A stretch of DNA of 64,000 nt from Glycocaulis sp050485565 (lineage in GTDB: Bacteria; Pseudomonadota; Alphaproteobacteria; Caulobacterales; Maricaulaceae). Shown one piece after another: positions 34,114 through 42,488 of this stretch (position 1 is the stretch's first letter; every line of letters starts with the position of its first letter). Both the position numbers and the translations under genes were made by a program. The notes beneath the pieces are model-generated. The model was not told where the DNA came from, made no database searches, and worked only from the letters and a program-made list of their open reading frames with translations. The stretch lies in assembly GCF_050485565.1 (NCBI RefSeq), contig NZ_JBJHBQ010000004.1, positions 62,001-126,000 on the forward strand. Reading direction: 5' to 3'.

Positions 34114-34713
34114 ATGGGACTTCAAACGCTGGGGGCAGCCCCCGCAGCGCCTGTTAGCCTGTCTGACGCCAAGGCGTGGCTGCGTGTCGGCCATGCGGGC
34201 GAGGATGCGGCCATCACCGCGCTCATCAATACGGCGGTCTCGCGAGTGGAGGCCGAAACGGGCCGGGCGCTTCTTATCCGTAATTTCCGCGAGACACTCG
34301 ATGGCTGGCCGATCCGCCGGCTGTCGGGCTGTGGCTCGGCCTTCGCGCTGGCGGTCGCCCCTGCCGTCAGCGTGGAGGCCGTGCGCATTTTCGACCGCGC
34401 AGGCGGAGTGACGCTATGGGATGCGGAAGAATACCGCGTCGACGCCAGCGCCGATCCCGGACGGCTGATCGCGCGTGCGCCCTTTGCTTTTCCAAGACCG
34501 GGCCGGCTGGCGGCGGGGATCGAGATCGATTTCACTGCCGGCTATGGCGAGACCGCCAGCGACGTGCCGCCCGCCCTCATTGAGGCGGTATTGCGTCTGG
34601 TGGCCGAAGGCTATGCGGCGAGCGAACCTTCGCTGGCCACGGCACGTGGTCCGGCGCGTCTGCCCGAAACGGTGGAGAGCCTCTTACGGCCCTTCCGGCA
34701 GGTGCGGTTATGA
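34114..34713 (+). CDS. GTA g6: head-tail connector (adaptor)
   Basis: The 199-residue protein belongs to the gp6-like connector family: the SLSDAKAWLRVGHAGEDAAITALINTA opening (helix 1-2), and a C-terminal helix with PPALIEAVLRLVAEGY. It docks below the portal. GAGGA precedes ATG 34114. It overlaps the next gene by 4 nt (ATGA). In RcGTA a stopper gene (g7) normally follows, but here the DUF3168 gene comes next. Confidence 0.88.
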   Translation: MGLQTLGAAPAAPVSLSDAKAWLRVGHAGEDAAITALINTAVSRVEAETGRALLIRNFRETLDGWPIRRLSGCGSAFALAVAPAVSVEAVRIFDRAGGVTLWDAEEYRVDASADPGRLIARAPFAFPRPGRLAAGIEIDFTAGYGETASDVPPALIEAVLRLVAEGYAASEPSLATARGPARLPETVESLLRPFRQVRL

Positions 34714-35120
34714 GCGCGGACAAGGCCCTGCAGGCAGGGATTCTCGCGCATCTGGCGGCTGATACTGGCGTGCAGGAACAGCTCGGTAATCCGCCGCGTA
34801 TCCATGACCGCGCACCGGCGGGCACGGCCTGGCCTTATGTGGCGCTGGGCCGGGGCGAGAGCCGTCCGCTGGATGGTGATAGCGCGGCCCTGAGCGAGCA
34901 TCGCCTGACCCTTCATGTCTGGACCCGCCGCCATGACTTTGCGCAGGTGAAATCCATCACCGGGGCGGTAGCAGCGGCGCTGCACAATGCGCAGTTCACC
35001 CTGCCGGATGGCTACCGCCTTGTCCTCTGCCAATGCGTCTACACCGACCATTTCGAGGGCGCAGACGAACGCGCCGTCCACGGCCTGGTGCGGATAAGGG
35101 CGCTGGTCCAGACGGTCTGA
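34710..35120 (+). CDS. GTA g8: DUF3168 tail terminator
   Basis: The 136-residue protein matches DUF3168: ALQAGILAHLAAD at the start, a PYVALGRGESRPL strand, and HRLTLHVWTR. This family caps the tail tube on the head side. The start ATG overlaps the g6 stop by 4 nt. The next gene starts 26 nt later with its own AAGGAGA site. Confidence 0.88.
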   Translation: MSADKALQAGILAHLAADTGVQEQLGNPPRIHDRAPAGTAWPYVALGRGESRPLDGDSAALSEHRLTLHVWTRRHDFAQVKSITGAVAAALHNAQFTLPDGYRLVLCQCVYTDHFEGADERAVHGLVRIRALVQTV

Positions 35121-35146
35121 TTTTCAACCTTAAAAAGGAGACGCCC

Positions 35147-35563
35147 ATGACCGCCCAGGCAGGACGGGACATGCTCATCAAGCTCGGCAATGGCGCGAGC
35201 GAGGAGAGCTTTACCAGCGTGGCGGGCCTGCGCGCGAAAGCGCTCAGCCTCAATGCCCGCACGATTGACGCCACCCATTCGGACAGCCCTGGCCAGTGGC
35301 GCGAGCTGATCGCCGGGGCTGGCGTGAAGACCGCTGCCGTCACCGGCACCGGGATTTTCCTCTCCGGCGAGGGCGACAATGCCATAAGGCAGGCCTTCTT
35401 CGCCGGCTCCACGCCTAACTTCCAGCTTGTCATGCCGGAGTTCGGTATCATCGAAGGCCCGTTCGCCATCAGTGCGCTGGAATATGCCGGGCGCCATGAT
35501 GGCGAGGCGACGTTTTCGATCTCGCTCGCTTCTGGCGGCGCGCTCAGCTTCGAGGCGCTGTGA
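35147..35563 (+). CDS. GTA g9: major tail tube protein
   Basis: The 138-residue protein is of the phage major tail protein (TP901-1/TIGR02126-like) family used by GTAs: GRDMLIKLGNG at the start, THSDSPGQWRELIAGAG in the middle, and a FEGPFAISALEY-like strand (here IIEGPFAISALEY). It stacks as hexamer rings to make the tail tube. AAGGAGA lies upstream of ATG 35147. It overlaps g10 by 4 nt. Confidence 0.92.
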   Translation: MTAQAGRDMLIKLGNGASEESFTSVAGLRAKALSLNARTIDATHSDSPGQWRELIAGAGVKTAAVTGTGIFLSGEGDNAIRQAFFAGSTPNFQLVMPEFGIIEGPFAISALEYAGRHDGEATFSISLASGGALSFEAL

Positions 35564-35850
35564 CCATGGCCAATCCGCAGCGCGGCGAAGTGGTGCTGGA
35601 GGCAGGCGGGGAGCGCCATGTGCTCTGCCTGACGCTGGGGGCGCTCGCCGAGATCGAGGCGCTGACCGGCGCAGGCGATATGAGCGAAATCGGACCCAAG
35701 CTCACCTCTTTGAGCGCCAGCGGCATGCTGGACCTACTCTCCATCCTCCTGCGGGCGGGCGGCAGCGCCGCAGATGCCCGCGCGCTGTCCATCACACCTG
35801 CAGAGGCCGCGCGCGCCATCGCCCGCACGTTCGAGGCGGCGGCGCAATGA
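35560..35850 (+). CDS. GTA g10: gene transfer agent family protein (tail chaperone-like)
   Basis: The 96-residue protein has the GTA-gp10 family core (NPQRGEVVLEAGGERHVLCLTLGALAEIEAL). GTG 35560 overlaps the g9 stop by 4 nt. ATG 35566 is an alternative. Together with the next ORF it occupies the place of the tail assembly chaperones G/GT of siphophages. Confidence 0.88.
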   Translation: MTMANPQRGEVVLEAGGERHVLCLTLGALAEIEALTGAGDMSEIGPKLTSLSASGMLDLLSILLRAGGSAADARALSITPAEAARAIARTFEAAAQ

Positions 35851-36026
35851 GCGCGCACTGGGCGGCGTGCCTGAACTTTGCGGTTCTGCGCCTCGGCCTC
35901 GCGCCCCATGCCTTCTGGGCGCTGTCGCTTGGCGAATGGCGGGCACTGACGCAGCACGTCACAGGCGTTTCGGACCTGCCCGATCCGGCGGCCTTGCGGG
36001 CGCTGGCTGCGCGCTTTCCCGACTGA
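35847..36026 (+). CDS. GTA g10.1: DUF2376 phage tail assembly chaperone
   Basis: The 59-residue ORF starts at ATG 35847, overlapping the g10 stop by 4 nt. FAVLRLGLAPHAFWALSLGEWRAL (conserved F, P, FW, EW positions) is typical of the short DUF2376 family between g10 and the tape measure in GTAs. A Trp/Phe-rich hydrophobic face suits binding to the tape measure protein. Confidence 0.85.
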   Translation: MSAHWAACLNFAVLRLGLAPHAFWALSLGEWRALTQHVTGVSDLPDPAALRALAARFPD

Positions 36027-36052
36027 ATTTCAACCCATGAAAGGCATGTGCC

Positions 36053-36553
36053 ATGCCCGATACTGACCGCTTTGATGCGGGCGCTCTTACCAGCGCGGCG
36101 CGCGAGGCCGAGGAGGCCGCCCTGTCGGTCTCGCGCGCGTTTGAACGCACCGGCGATGATATTGCCCGCGCCATGGAGCGCGCGGCGCGCTCCGGCTCGC
36201 TGTCCATCCACACCATGGTGGAGGAGGCGCTGCAATCGCTCGCGCGCCTGGCGCTGGACCGGTTCATCATCAATCCGCTCGGCCAGATGCTGGGCCAGCA
36301 GATCGCCGGGATCACAGGCCAGCGCGCCGAAGGCGGCCCGGTGCTGGCAGGCCAGAGCTATCTGGTGGGTGAGCGCGGCCCGGAAGTGTTCACGCCCATG
36401 GCCAATGGCGCGGTCACGCAGACCGGGGCGGCACCCATCATCAACATCTCCATTCAGGCGAGCGGCGATACGCTTGCCGCCGTGCGCCGCAGCGAAACCC
36501 AGATTGCCGCGAGCCTTGCGCGCGCGGTCCGCGCCGGGAGTGAGCGGCTATGA
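36053..36553 (+). CDS. GTA g11: short tape measure protein
   Basis: The 166-residue protein is at the short end for tape measures, as in other GTAs (about 220 in RcGTA), consistent with a very short tail. A helical N-terminus (AREAEEAALSVSRAFERTGDD) is followed by LARLALDRFIINPLGQ. A Gly-rich hinge and a VGERGPEVFTP motif near 118 follow, all typical of this protein. AAGG precedes ATG 36053. It overlaps g12 by 4 nt. Confidence 0.88.
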   Translation: MPDTDRFDAGALTSAAREAEEAALSVSRAFERTGDDIARAMERAARSGSLSIHTMVEEALQSLARLALDRFIINPLGQMLGQQIAGITGQRAEGGPVLAGQSYLVGERGPEVFTPMANGAVTQTGAAPIINISIQASGDTLAAVRRSETQIAASLARAVRAGSERL

Positions 36554-37170
36554 GCGCGTTCCACGATGTCCTGTTTCCGTTAAGCGTGGGGCTGGGCGCG
36601 CGCGGCGGGCCGGAGCGCTTCACCGAGATTGTCGAGCTCGCCAGCGGCCATGAGGAGCGCAACTCTCCCTGGGCGCACTCGCGCCGCCGCTGGGATGCGG
36701 GGCCGGGCGTGCGTTCGGCGGATGACCTGGCGTTGCTGACGGCGTTTTTCGAGGCGCGGCGCGGGCGGCTGCATGCTTTCCGCTTCCGCGATCCGGCCGA
36801 CCATGCCTCGTGTCTGCCGTCCGCGCAGGTCAGCGCCAGCGACCAGTTGCTCGGTCTTGGCGACGGGGAGCGCACCCGTTTCCCGCTCCTCAAACGCTAT
36901 GGCGAGGGGCAGGGCGTCTATCTGCGCCCGATTGCCCTGCCGGTCGCGGGCAGTGTGCTGGTAGCGGTTGATGGCGCGGCGGCGGGCTTCACGCTCGATG
37001 GCGCAGAGATCGTGTTGGGCGAACCGGCCCCTGATGGCGCCAGCGTCAGCGCCGGATTCCGCTTTGATGTGCCGGTGCGCTTTGACACCGACAGGCTGGA
37101 GATTGCGCTCGACGCTTTCCGGGCAGGCGCGGTTTTGAGTGTGCCGCTGGTTGAGGTGAAATTGGGTTGA
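36550..37170 (+). CDS. GTA g12: DUF2460 distal tail protein
   Basis: The 206-residue protein has the DUF2460 landmarks: FHDVLFPLSVGLGARGGPER, then RRRWDAGPGVRS, FFEARRGRLHAFRFRDPADH in two parts, and VPVRFDTDRLEI. It forms the baseplate ring beneath the tube. The start ATG overlaps the g11 stop. Confidence 0.94.
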   Translation: MSAFHDVLFPLSVGLGARGGPERFTEIVELASGHEERNSPWAHSRRRWDAGPGVRSADDLALLTAFFEARRGRLHAFRFRDPADHASCLPSAQVSASDQLLGLGDGERTRFPLLKRYGEGQGVYLRPIALPVAGSVLVAVDGAAAGFTLDGAEIVLGEPAPDGASVSAGFRFDVPVRFDTDRLEIALDAFRAGAVLSVPLVEVKLG

Positions 37171-37182
37171 TCGCCCTCATTT

Positions 37183-37247
37183 CGTTTTCCCGACGAAAGT
37201 CGGGATCCAGAAAAAGCGCTGGGCACCGGCTTTCGCCGGTGAAACGC
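37183..37247. repeat. 65-nt double-hairpin repeat, copy B (reverse orientation)
   Basis: Two palindromes in reverse order and strand to copy A at 28249-28313: TCCCGACGAAAGTCGGGA, then CACCGGCTTTCGCCGGTG. Most differences are compensatory changes within stems (for example CCCGGC/GCCGGG against CCCGAC/GTCGGG), so RNA or cruciform structure appears to be kept. Confidence 0.88.
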
Positions 37248-37266
37248 GTAAAAGAAAGCTCTCCCC

Positions 37267-38148
37267 ATGCTCTCCCTTCCTCCTGCCATGCAGGCCGCGC
37301 TGGATAGCGGCGTGACGCAGCTGGCCTGGTGCTGGCTGATTACGCGCCGCGATGGCGTGCAGCTCGGCTTTACCGACCATGACGGCGTGCTGGACATTGA
37401 CGGCGTGGCTTGCGAGCCGGGCAGCGGGCTCATCCCCGGCCATATCCGCGCAGACACTGGCAGTCCGGCGCGCGGCGCGGCGTTCGGAGCGGTCAGTTCA
37501 GACCGGATCAGCGCCGCCGACATCGCCAAAGGGCTGTATGATGGCGCGCGCGTGGAGGTCTGGCGGGTGGACTGGGCAGAGCCGGAAACCCGCGTGCGCG
37601 TTTTCACCGGCGAGATTGGCGAGATACGCCGCTCCGGCGCCGGGTTCGAGGTCGAGCTGGCGGGGCTTTCTGCGCGTCTGAACCGGCGCATTGGCCGCGT
37701 GTTTTCAAAAACTTGCGATGCGGAGCTGGGCGATGCGCGCTGCGGCGTGAATGTGTCCGCCCCCGCCTACACCGGCGCAGGCAGCGTTGTGGAGTTGGCC
37801 AGCGCGCGGAGCTTCGCGGCAGAGGGACTTGCAGGCTTCACGCCCGGCTGGTTCGCCCATGGCAGGCTGGTCTGGCTGACGGGCGCGAATGAGGGCGCAG
37901 CGGCGCGGGTTGAAACCCATGAGCTGCGCGGCGGCGCGGTGCAGATCGCTCTGGCTGGCGCGCCCGTCTTTCCAATGGCGCAAGGCGATACATTCCAGAT
38001 CGTTGCGGGGTGTGATGGCCGGGCGGCAACCTGCCGGGCGAAGTTTGCCAATTTTGCCCGCTTCCGGGGCTGTCCGCATATCCCCGGCAATGATGTGCTG
38101 GTCCGCCATGCCGGGTCTGAGCCCGTGCGCGATGGGGGCCGCCGGTGA
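37267..38148 (+). CDS. GTA g13: DUF2163 hub protein
   Basis: The 293-residue protein matches DUF2163 (baseplate hub). Conserved features are WCWLITRRDGVQLGFTDHD, the CDAELGDARCGV segment and, near the end, CRAKFANFARFRGCPHIPGND. The Cys residues near the end are those proposed to bind an iron-sulfur cluster in the RcGTA hub. The start ATG 37267 lies downstream of repeat copy B. It overlaps g14 by 4 nt. Confidence 0.93.
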   Translation: MLSLPPAMQAALDSGVTQLAWCWLITRRDGVQLGFTDHDGVLDIDGVACEPGSGLIPGHIRADTGSPARGAAFGAVSSDRISAADIAKGLYDGARVEVWRVDWAEPETRVRVFTGEIGEIRRSGAGFEVELAGLSARLNRRIGRVFSKTCDAELGDARCGVNVSAPAYTGAGSVVELASARSFAAEGLAGFTPGWFAHGRLVWLTGANEGAAARVETHELRGGAVQIALAGAPVFPMAQGDTFQIVAGCDGRAATCRAKFANFARFRGCPHIPGNDVLVRHAGSEPVRDGGRR

Positions 38149-38579
38149 GCGCCAACCGCGCCGCGATCATTGCCGAGGCACGGGAGTGGATCGGCACGCC
38201 CTATCGCCATCAGGCCAGCTGCAAGGGCGCTGGCACCGACTGTCTGGGCCTGGTGCGCGGTGTCTGGCGGGCGTGTGTTGGCCCGGAGCCTGAAACCCTG
38301 CCCGCTTACAGCCCGGACTGGGCGGAGCGGTCAGGCGAAGACACGCTACTGGCGGCGCTGAACCGGCATTTTGCCCCTCGTGAGATCGATGCGCGCCAGC
38401 CCGGCGACGTATTGCTCTTCCACACTCGTGCGGGCGGGCCGTCGCGCCACTGCGCCATCCTCTCCACACCCCATTCCATCATTCACGCCTGGCAGGGGCG
38501 GGCGGTGGCCGAAACGCCGCTGGACGGCTTCTGGATGAGGCGCATCAGCGCCGTGGCCGCCTTTCCCATCCCTGACTGA
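38145..38579 (+). CDS. GTA g14: NlpC/P60 tail peptidase
   Basis: The 144-residue cysteine peptidase has the catalytic Cys in TDCLGLVRG, near residue 31, and the catalytic His in PSRHCAIL, near residue 105. It probably opens recipient peptidoglycan during DNA entry. GTG 38145 overlaps the g13 stop by 4 nt. Size agrees with GTA family members. Confidence 0.94.
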   Translation: MSANRAAIIAEAREWIGTPYRHQASCKGAGTDCLGLVRGVWRACVGPEPETLPAYSPDWAERSGEDTLLAALNRHFAPREIDARQPGDVLLFHTRAGGPSRHCAILSTPHSIIHAWQGRAVAETPLDGFWMRRISAVAAFPIPD

Positions 38580-38606
38580 TTTTTCTCCCGAACAAGGACA
38601 TCTCCC

Positions 38607-41036
38607 ATGGCCCAGATGGCCTTTGCCGCTGGCGCGCGCCTTGCCGCCGGTGCCTTGCGCACGCTTGCCGCCCAAGGCGTGGCGCGCCTCTTTTCTGCTG
38701 GCGGTCGCGAGCCTGCGCGCCCTGACGGGCTGGATATCCAGACCTCTACCGAGGGCAGCCCTGTGCCGCGAATCTATGGCCGCATGCGCCTTTCCGGTCA
38801 GGTGATCTGGGCGTCGCGCTTTCGTGAGACGCGCGTGAAGGAGCAGCGCCCGGGCAAGGGTACCGGCGGCTCCACGCGTAGCTATGCCTATTCGGTCAGC
38901 TTTGCCGTCGCCCTGTGTGAGGGTCCGATTGCGGGTGTGGGCCGGGTCTGGGCCAATGGCGCGCCGCTGGATACCGGCCGCATCACCATGCGCATGCATG
39001 CCGGCACTGAAGGCCAGTTGCCCGATCCGCTGATCGCCATGATCGAGGGGGCAGACGCCGCACCCGCCTACAAGGGCCTTGCCTATGTGGTGTTCGAGGA
39101 TCTGCCGCTGGACGATTTTGGCCTGCGCATTCCCCAGTTGAGCTTCGAGGTGCTGGGCGGCGGTGATGCACCCGAATCCGGTTCGCTGGAAAGCCTCATC
39201 GAAGGCGTGTGCCTGATCCCGGCATCGGGCGAGTTCGCCTATGCGAGCCAGCCGGTCATGCGCGAGATCGCAGACGGGCGCGACGCGCCGGAAAACGTCC
39301 ATATCCTGCGCGCCGATACCAATATCGAGGCAGCGCTGGATGATCTGGCCATGCGCCTGCCCGAATGCCGCTCGGTGGCGCTGGTCACCGCCTGGATCGG
39401 CACCGATCTGCGCTGCGGGGAGTGCCAGATCCGCCCCGGCATCGAGTCCTTTCACAAGATCACCCGGCCCCATGCCTGGCAGGCTGGCGGTGTGAACCGT
39501 CCCAATGCGCACCTGATCAGCGGCGGGCCGGAAAAGCCGGTCTATGGCGGCACGCCCTCTGACCGCAGCGTCATTCAGGCAATCCAGCTTCTCAAAAGCC
39601 GCGGCTACAAGGTCGTCCTCTACCCCTTCATCCTGATGGATGTGCCGCAAGGCAACGCGCTGCCAGACCCCTATGGCGGGGCCGAGCAGGCGGTCTTTCC
39701 GTGGCGCGGACGGATTACCTGCCACCCCGCACCCGGCCAGCCGGGCAGCGTTGATGCCAGCTCCGCTGCCGCTGCGCAGGTCACCAGCTTTTTCGGCACC
39801 GTCAGCGCATCCCATTTCAGCACGTCGTCCGGACAGGTGAACTATTCCGGGCCGAATGAATGGCGGTTTTCCCGCTTCATCCTGCACCATGCGGCCCTGG
39901 CTGCGGCGGCGGGTGGGGTGGACGCCTTCCTCATCGGTTCGGAGATGCGCGGGCTGACAACTATCCGCTCCGCATCCGGCGTCTATCCGGCGACCGCACA
40001 CCTTAAAACGCTGGCCGGAGAGGTGCGCGCGCTGCTGGGGGCAGGGTGCAAGCTCTCCTATGCCGCCGACTGGTCGGAATACTGGGGCCATGCGCCGGGC
40101 GGCGGCGAGCGCCGCTTCCATCTCGATCCGCTCTGGGCCGATGCCAATATCGATTTTATTGGCCTCGACTGGTACATCCCGCTGGCTGACTGGCGCGACG
40201 GGGCAACCCATCTCGATGCGCTTGCCGGTTTCACCTCCACCCACGACCCGGACTATCTGGCCGGCCAGGTCGAAGGCGGGGAGGGGTTTGACTGGTATTA
40301 CGCCAGCCCCGCAGACCGCGAAGCGCAGACCCGCACCCCCATCACGGATGGTCAGGGCGAGCCATGGATCTGGCGCTACAAGGATTTGCGCAGCTGGTGG
40401 AGCGAGGCCCATCACGAGCGCAACGCATCCGGGACGCGCCTGTCCCAGCCGACGGCGTGGATTCCCCGCTCCAAACCCTTCGCCTTCATCGAATATGGCT
40501 GCCCGGCGGTCGACAAGGGCGCAAACCAGCCCAACGTGTTCATCGACCCGAAAAGCTCGGAGAGCTTCGCGCCATACTTCTCGCGCGGCACACGCGATGA
40601 CGTGATCCAGCGGCGCTATATCGAGGCGCTGATGGGCTATTGGCAGGGTGCCAATAATCCCGTCTCGCCACTCTATGGCGGGCCGATGATTGACCTCTCG
40701 CTCGGCCATGCCTGGACGTGGGATGCGCGGCCTTTCCCCGAATTTCCTGCCCTCTCCACCGTCTGGGATGACGGCGCGAACTGGCAGCTCGGCCACTGGC
40801 TGACGGGCCGTGCCGGGCAGGCCAGCCTTGCCCGCATCGTGCAGGATGTTGCCGCGCGCGCCGGACTGGAGAGCGTGGATACGACCCGGATTGACGGCCT
40901 CGTCGCCGGGCTGGTCATTGATGGCGGGGAGCGCGCGCGCGATGTGCTCGCCCGGCTCGGCGCGCTCTACGGCTTTGACATGGTCGACCGCGCTGACGGC
41001 GTGGCCGCGTTCGGCGCTGGCCGTCACAAGCCTTGA
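38607..41036 (+). CDS. GTA g15: tail-tip 'megatron' protein, N-terminal part
   Basis: This 809-residue frame covers the first two thirds of the host-specificity protein, normally about 1,250-1,300 residues. Seen here are the N-terminal alpha/beta part, the GTA TIM-barrel-like domain (residues about 420-720; AAGGVDAFLIGSEMRGLTTI, FIGLDWYIPLADWRDG), and the start of the next tail domain. The frame runs into TGA at 41034-41036, while homologous coding continues in the +1 frame from the same place. So the gene is split by a frameshift between about 40,990 and 41,036, or contains a recoding site or a sequencing error. ATG 38607 has AAGGAC upstream. Confidence 0.85.
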   Translation: MAQMAFAAGARLAAGALRTLAAQGVARLFSAGGREPARPDGLDIQTSTEGSPVPRIYGRMRLSGQVIWASRFRETRVKEQRPGKGTGGSTRSYAYSVSFAVALCEGPIAGVGRVWANGAPLDTGRITMRMHAGTEGQLPDPLIAMIEGADAAPAYKGLAYVVFEDLPLDDFGLRIPQLSFEVLGGGDAPESGSLESLIEGVCLIPASGEFAYASQPVMREIADGRDAPENVHILRADTNIEAALDDLAMRLPECRSVALVTAWIGTDLRCGECQIRPGIESFHKITRPHAWQAGGVNRPNAHLISGGPEKPVYGGTPSDRSVIQAIQLLKSRGYKVVLYPFILMDVPQGNALPDPYGGAEQAVFPWRGRITCHPAPGQPGSVDASSAAAAQVTSFFGTVSASHFSTSSGQVNYSGPNEWRFSRFILHHAALAAAAGGVDAFLIGSEMRGLTTIRSASGVYPATAHLKTLAGEVRALLGAGCKLSYAADWSEYWGHAPGGGERRFHLDPLWADANIDFIGLDWYIPLADWRDGATHLDALAGFTSTHDPDYLAGQVEGGEGFDWYYASPADREAQTRTPITDGQGEPWIWRYKDLRSWWSEAHHERNASGTRLSQPTAWIPRSKPFAFIEYGCPAVDKGANQPNVFIDPKSSESFAPYFSRGTRDDVIQRRYIEALMGYWQGANNPVSPLYGGPMIDLSLGHAWTWDARPFPEFPALSTVWDDGANWQLGHWLTGRAGQASLARIVQDVAARAGLESVDTTRIDGLVAGLVIDGGERARDVLARLGALYGFDMVDRADGVAAFGAGRHKP

Positions 41037-42432
41037 TGCCAGCCATTGCGTGCGTGCTGGCAATGCGCCGCCGCTGGTTGTCACCCACGAAGCAGCGGCA
41101 GGACGCGTACGCGAAGTGCGCATTGCCCATATCGCCGATGATGAAGCCTACAGCCCGGCCATGGCGTCGGCGCGCGGGCTGGATGCGGCGGTGGAAGGCG
41201 TGGCCGAGTTTGGCCTGCGCATTCTGGCCGATACCGGTCAGGCCCAAGGCTGGGCGCAAGGTCTCTTACGCAGTGACGAGGCAGGCGCGCTGGGCGTCGA
41301 TCTGACGCTGCCGCCATCCCTGATGGCGGTGGAGGCTGGCGATACGCTCATCCTGTCTGGCGAAACCGGCATGGACGCGCCGCTGATGGTGGCAAGCCTT
41401 GAAGGGGTTGCTGCCCGTCAGGCGGCCTTGGTCCCTGCCAGTGGGCGTGATCCTGTTCTGGCCGGGACGCAGCCCTCATCGCGAGAGCCGGACCTGGCCC
41501 CGCCATCGCGGCCCGTTCTGGTGGCTTTAGACCTGCCCGTACTGCCCGGTGAAACGTCCGAGCGCGGCGGGCTGTGGATGGCGGCCTTTGCTGCGCCGTG
41601 GCCCGGCCCGCTGACGCTCCATGCCGGGCCGGATGCGGCGTCCGTGGTGCCCGTTCTCGAACTGGAGCAGCCTGCGAGCCTTGGCTGCCTCGCCGCTGAT
41701 CTGCCTGCCGGATTTGAGGGCCGCTGGGACCGGGCAAGTGTGCTCGATATCACCCTGTTTGATGGTGCGCTGGAGAGCGTGGCTCCATTGTCGGTGCTGT
41801 CAGGCGTCAATCAGCTGGCGGTGGAAGGCCCTGAGGGGTGGGAAATCATCCAGTTTGCGAGCGCCGAGCTGATCGCGCCGTCACAATGGAGATTGCGTGA
41901 CCTGATACGCGGTCTTGGCGGCAGCGCCATTAGCGGCGCGCCATCCGGTGCGCACGTGGTGGTGCTGGACGGGGCAGGCGCGGTGCTGCCCCTTGATGCC
42001 AATGCGCTGGGTGCGCCGCTGGCGCTGATTGCCGTGCCGCCGGGGCGCAGCCTTGACGATGTCTCCGCCCGGCAGGTGGAAGCCCTTTATGAGGGGGTGG
42101 AATACCGCCCCCTCTCGCCGGTGCATCTCAAAGCCGTCTGGCAGGGCGATGAGCTCGCCTTGAGCTGGATACGCCGCACCCGCCTTGAGGGCGATGCCTG
42201 GGGTATTGGCGAGGTGGCGCTGGGCGAGGCGCAAGAGCTCTACCGGGTGGACATCCGTGATAGCGCCGATGCGCTGCTGTGGACGGGTGAAAGCACGCTG
42301 CCGTCAATCCTCGTACCGGCTGCAACGGCTCTGGAACTGCCCGCTGGTGCTTACTGGCAGGTGGCACAGATGTCAGCGCGGACCGGGCCGGGGCGCTGGG
42401 CGCAGGGCGTGGTGCCTGCCCCCTTGTCCTGA
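41035..42432 (+). CDS. GTA g15: tail-tip 'megatron' protein, C-terminal part (frame +1)
   Basis: About 465 codons continue g15 in the next frame. They start with LDASHCVRAGNAPP, VVTHEAAAGRVREVRI and YSPAMASAR, the phage-tail domain that follows the TIM barrel, and end with the C-terminal receptor-binding-like region (TLPSILVPAATALELPAG). The frame is open from at least 40,810, so the crossover cannot be fixed by stops alone. No ribosome site precedes the first in-frame starts (GTG 41050). If not recoded, this part would not be made, and GTA particles would lack the distal tip. Confidence 0.8.
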   Translation, partial: DASHCVRAGNAPPLVVTHEAAAGRVREVRIAHIADDEAYSPAMASARGLDAAVEGVAEFGLRILADTGQAQGWAQGLLRSDEAGALGVDLTLPPSLMAVEAGDTLILSGETGMDAPLMVASLEGVAARQAALVPASGRDPVLAGTQPSSREPDLAPPSRPVLVALDLPVLPGETSERGGLWMAAFAAPWPGPLTLHAGPDAASVVPVLELEQPASLGCLAADLPAGFEGRWDRASVLDITLFDGALESVAPLSVLSGVNQLAVEGPEGWEIIQFASAELIAPSQWRLRDLIRGLGGSAISGAPSGAHVVVLDGAGAVLPLDANALGAPLALIAVPPGRSLDDVSARQVEALYEGVEYRPLSPVHLKAVWQGDELALSWIRRTRLEGDAWGIGEVALGEAQELYRVDIRDSADALLWTGESTLPSILVPAATALELPAGAYWQVAQMSARTGPGRWAQGVVPAPLS

Positions 42433-42488
42433 GCCCTGCAGCACGCCACATCGCCAAGCGGTCAAAGCGCTGCTATCCCATCTGCACC

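Noticed and set aside
28249..37247. The inverted 65-nt repeats as attL/attR
   Set aside because: They are in opposite orientation, leave g13-g15 outside, and belong to a dispersed palindrome type.
41020..41040. A prfB-type programmed frameshift at CCT-TGA in g15
   Set aside because: The necessary Shine-Dalgarno-like stimulator three to six nt upstream is missing and the next base is T, not C. Kept only as a possibility within the frameshift finding.
38346..41123. A 925-codon open frame antisense to g14-g15
   Set aside because: Low-complexity Arg/Gly/Ala translation typical of antisense in high-GC DNA. The plus strand encodes recognisable GTA proteins.
28667..42432. Interpretation as an ordinary prophage
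   Set aside because: There is no integrase, repressor, replication or lysis gene and no attachment-site repeats. Gene order and short tape measure match gene transfer agents.
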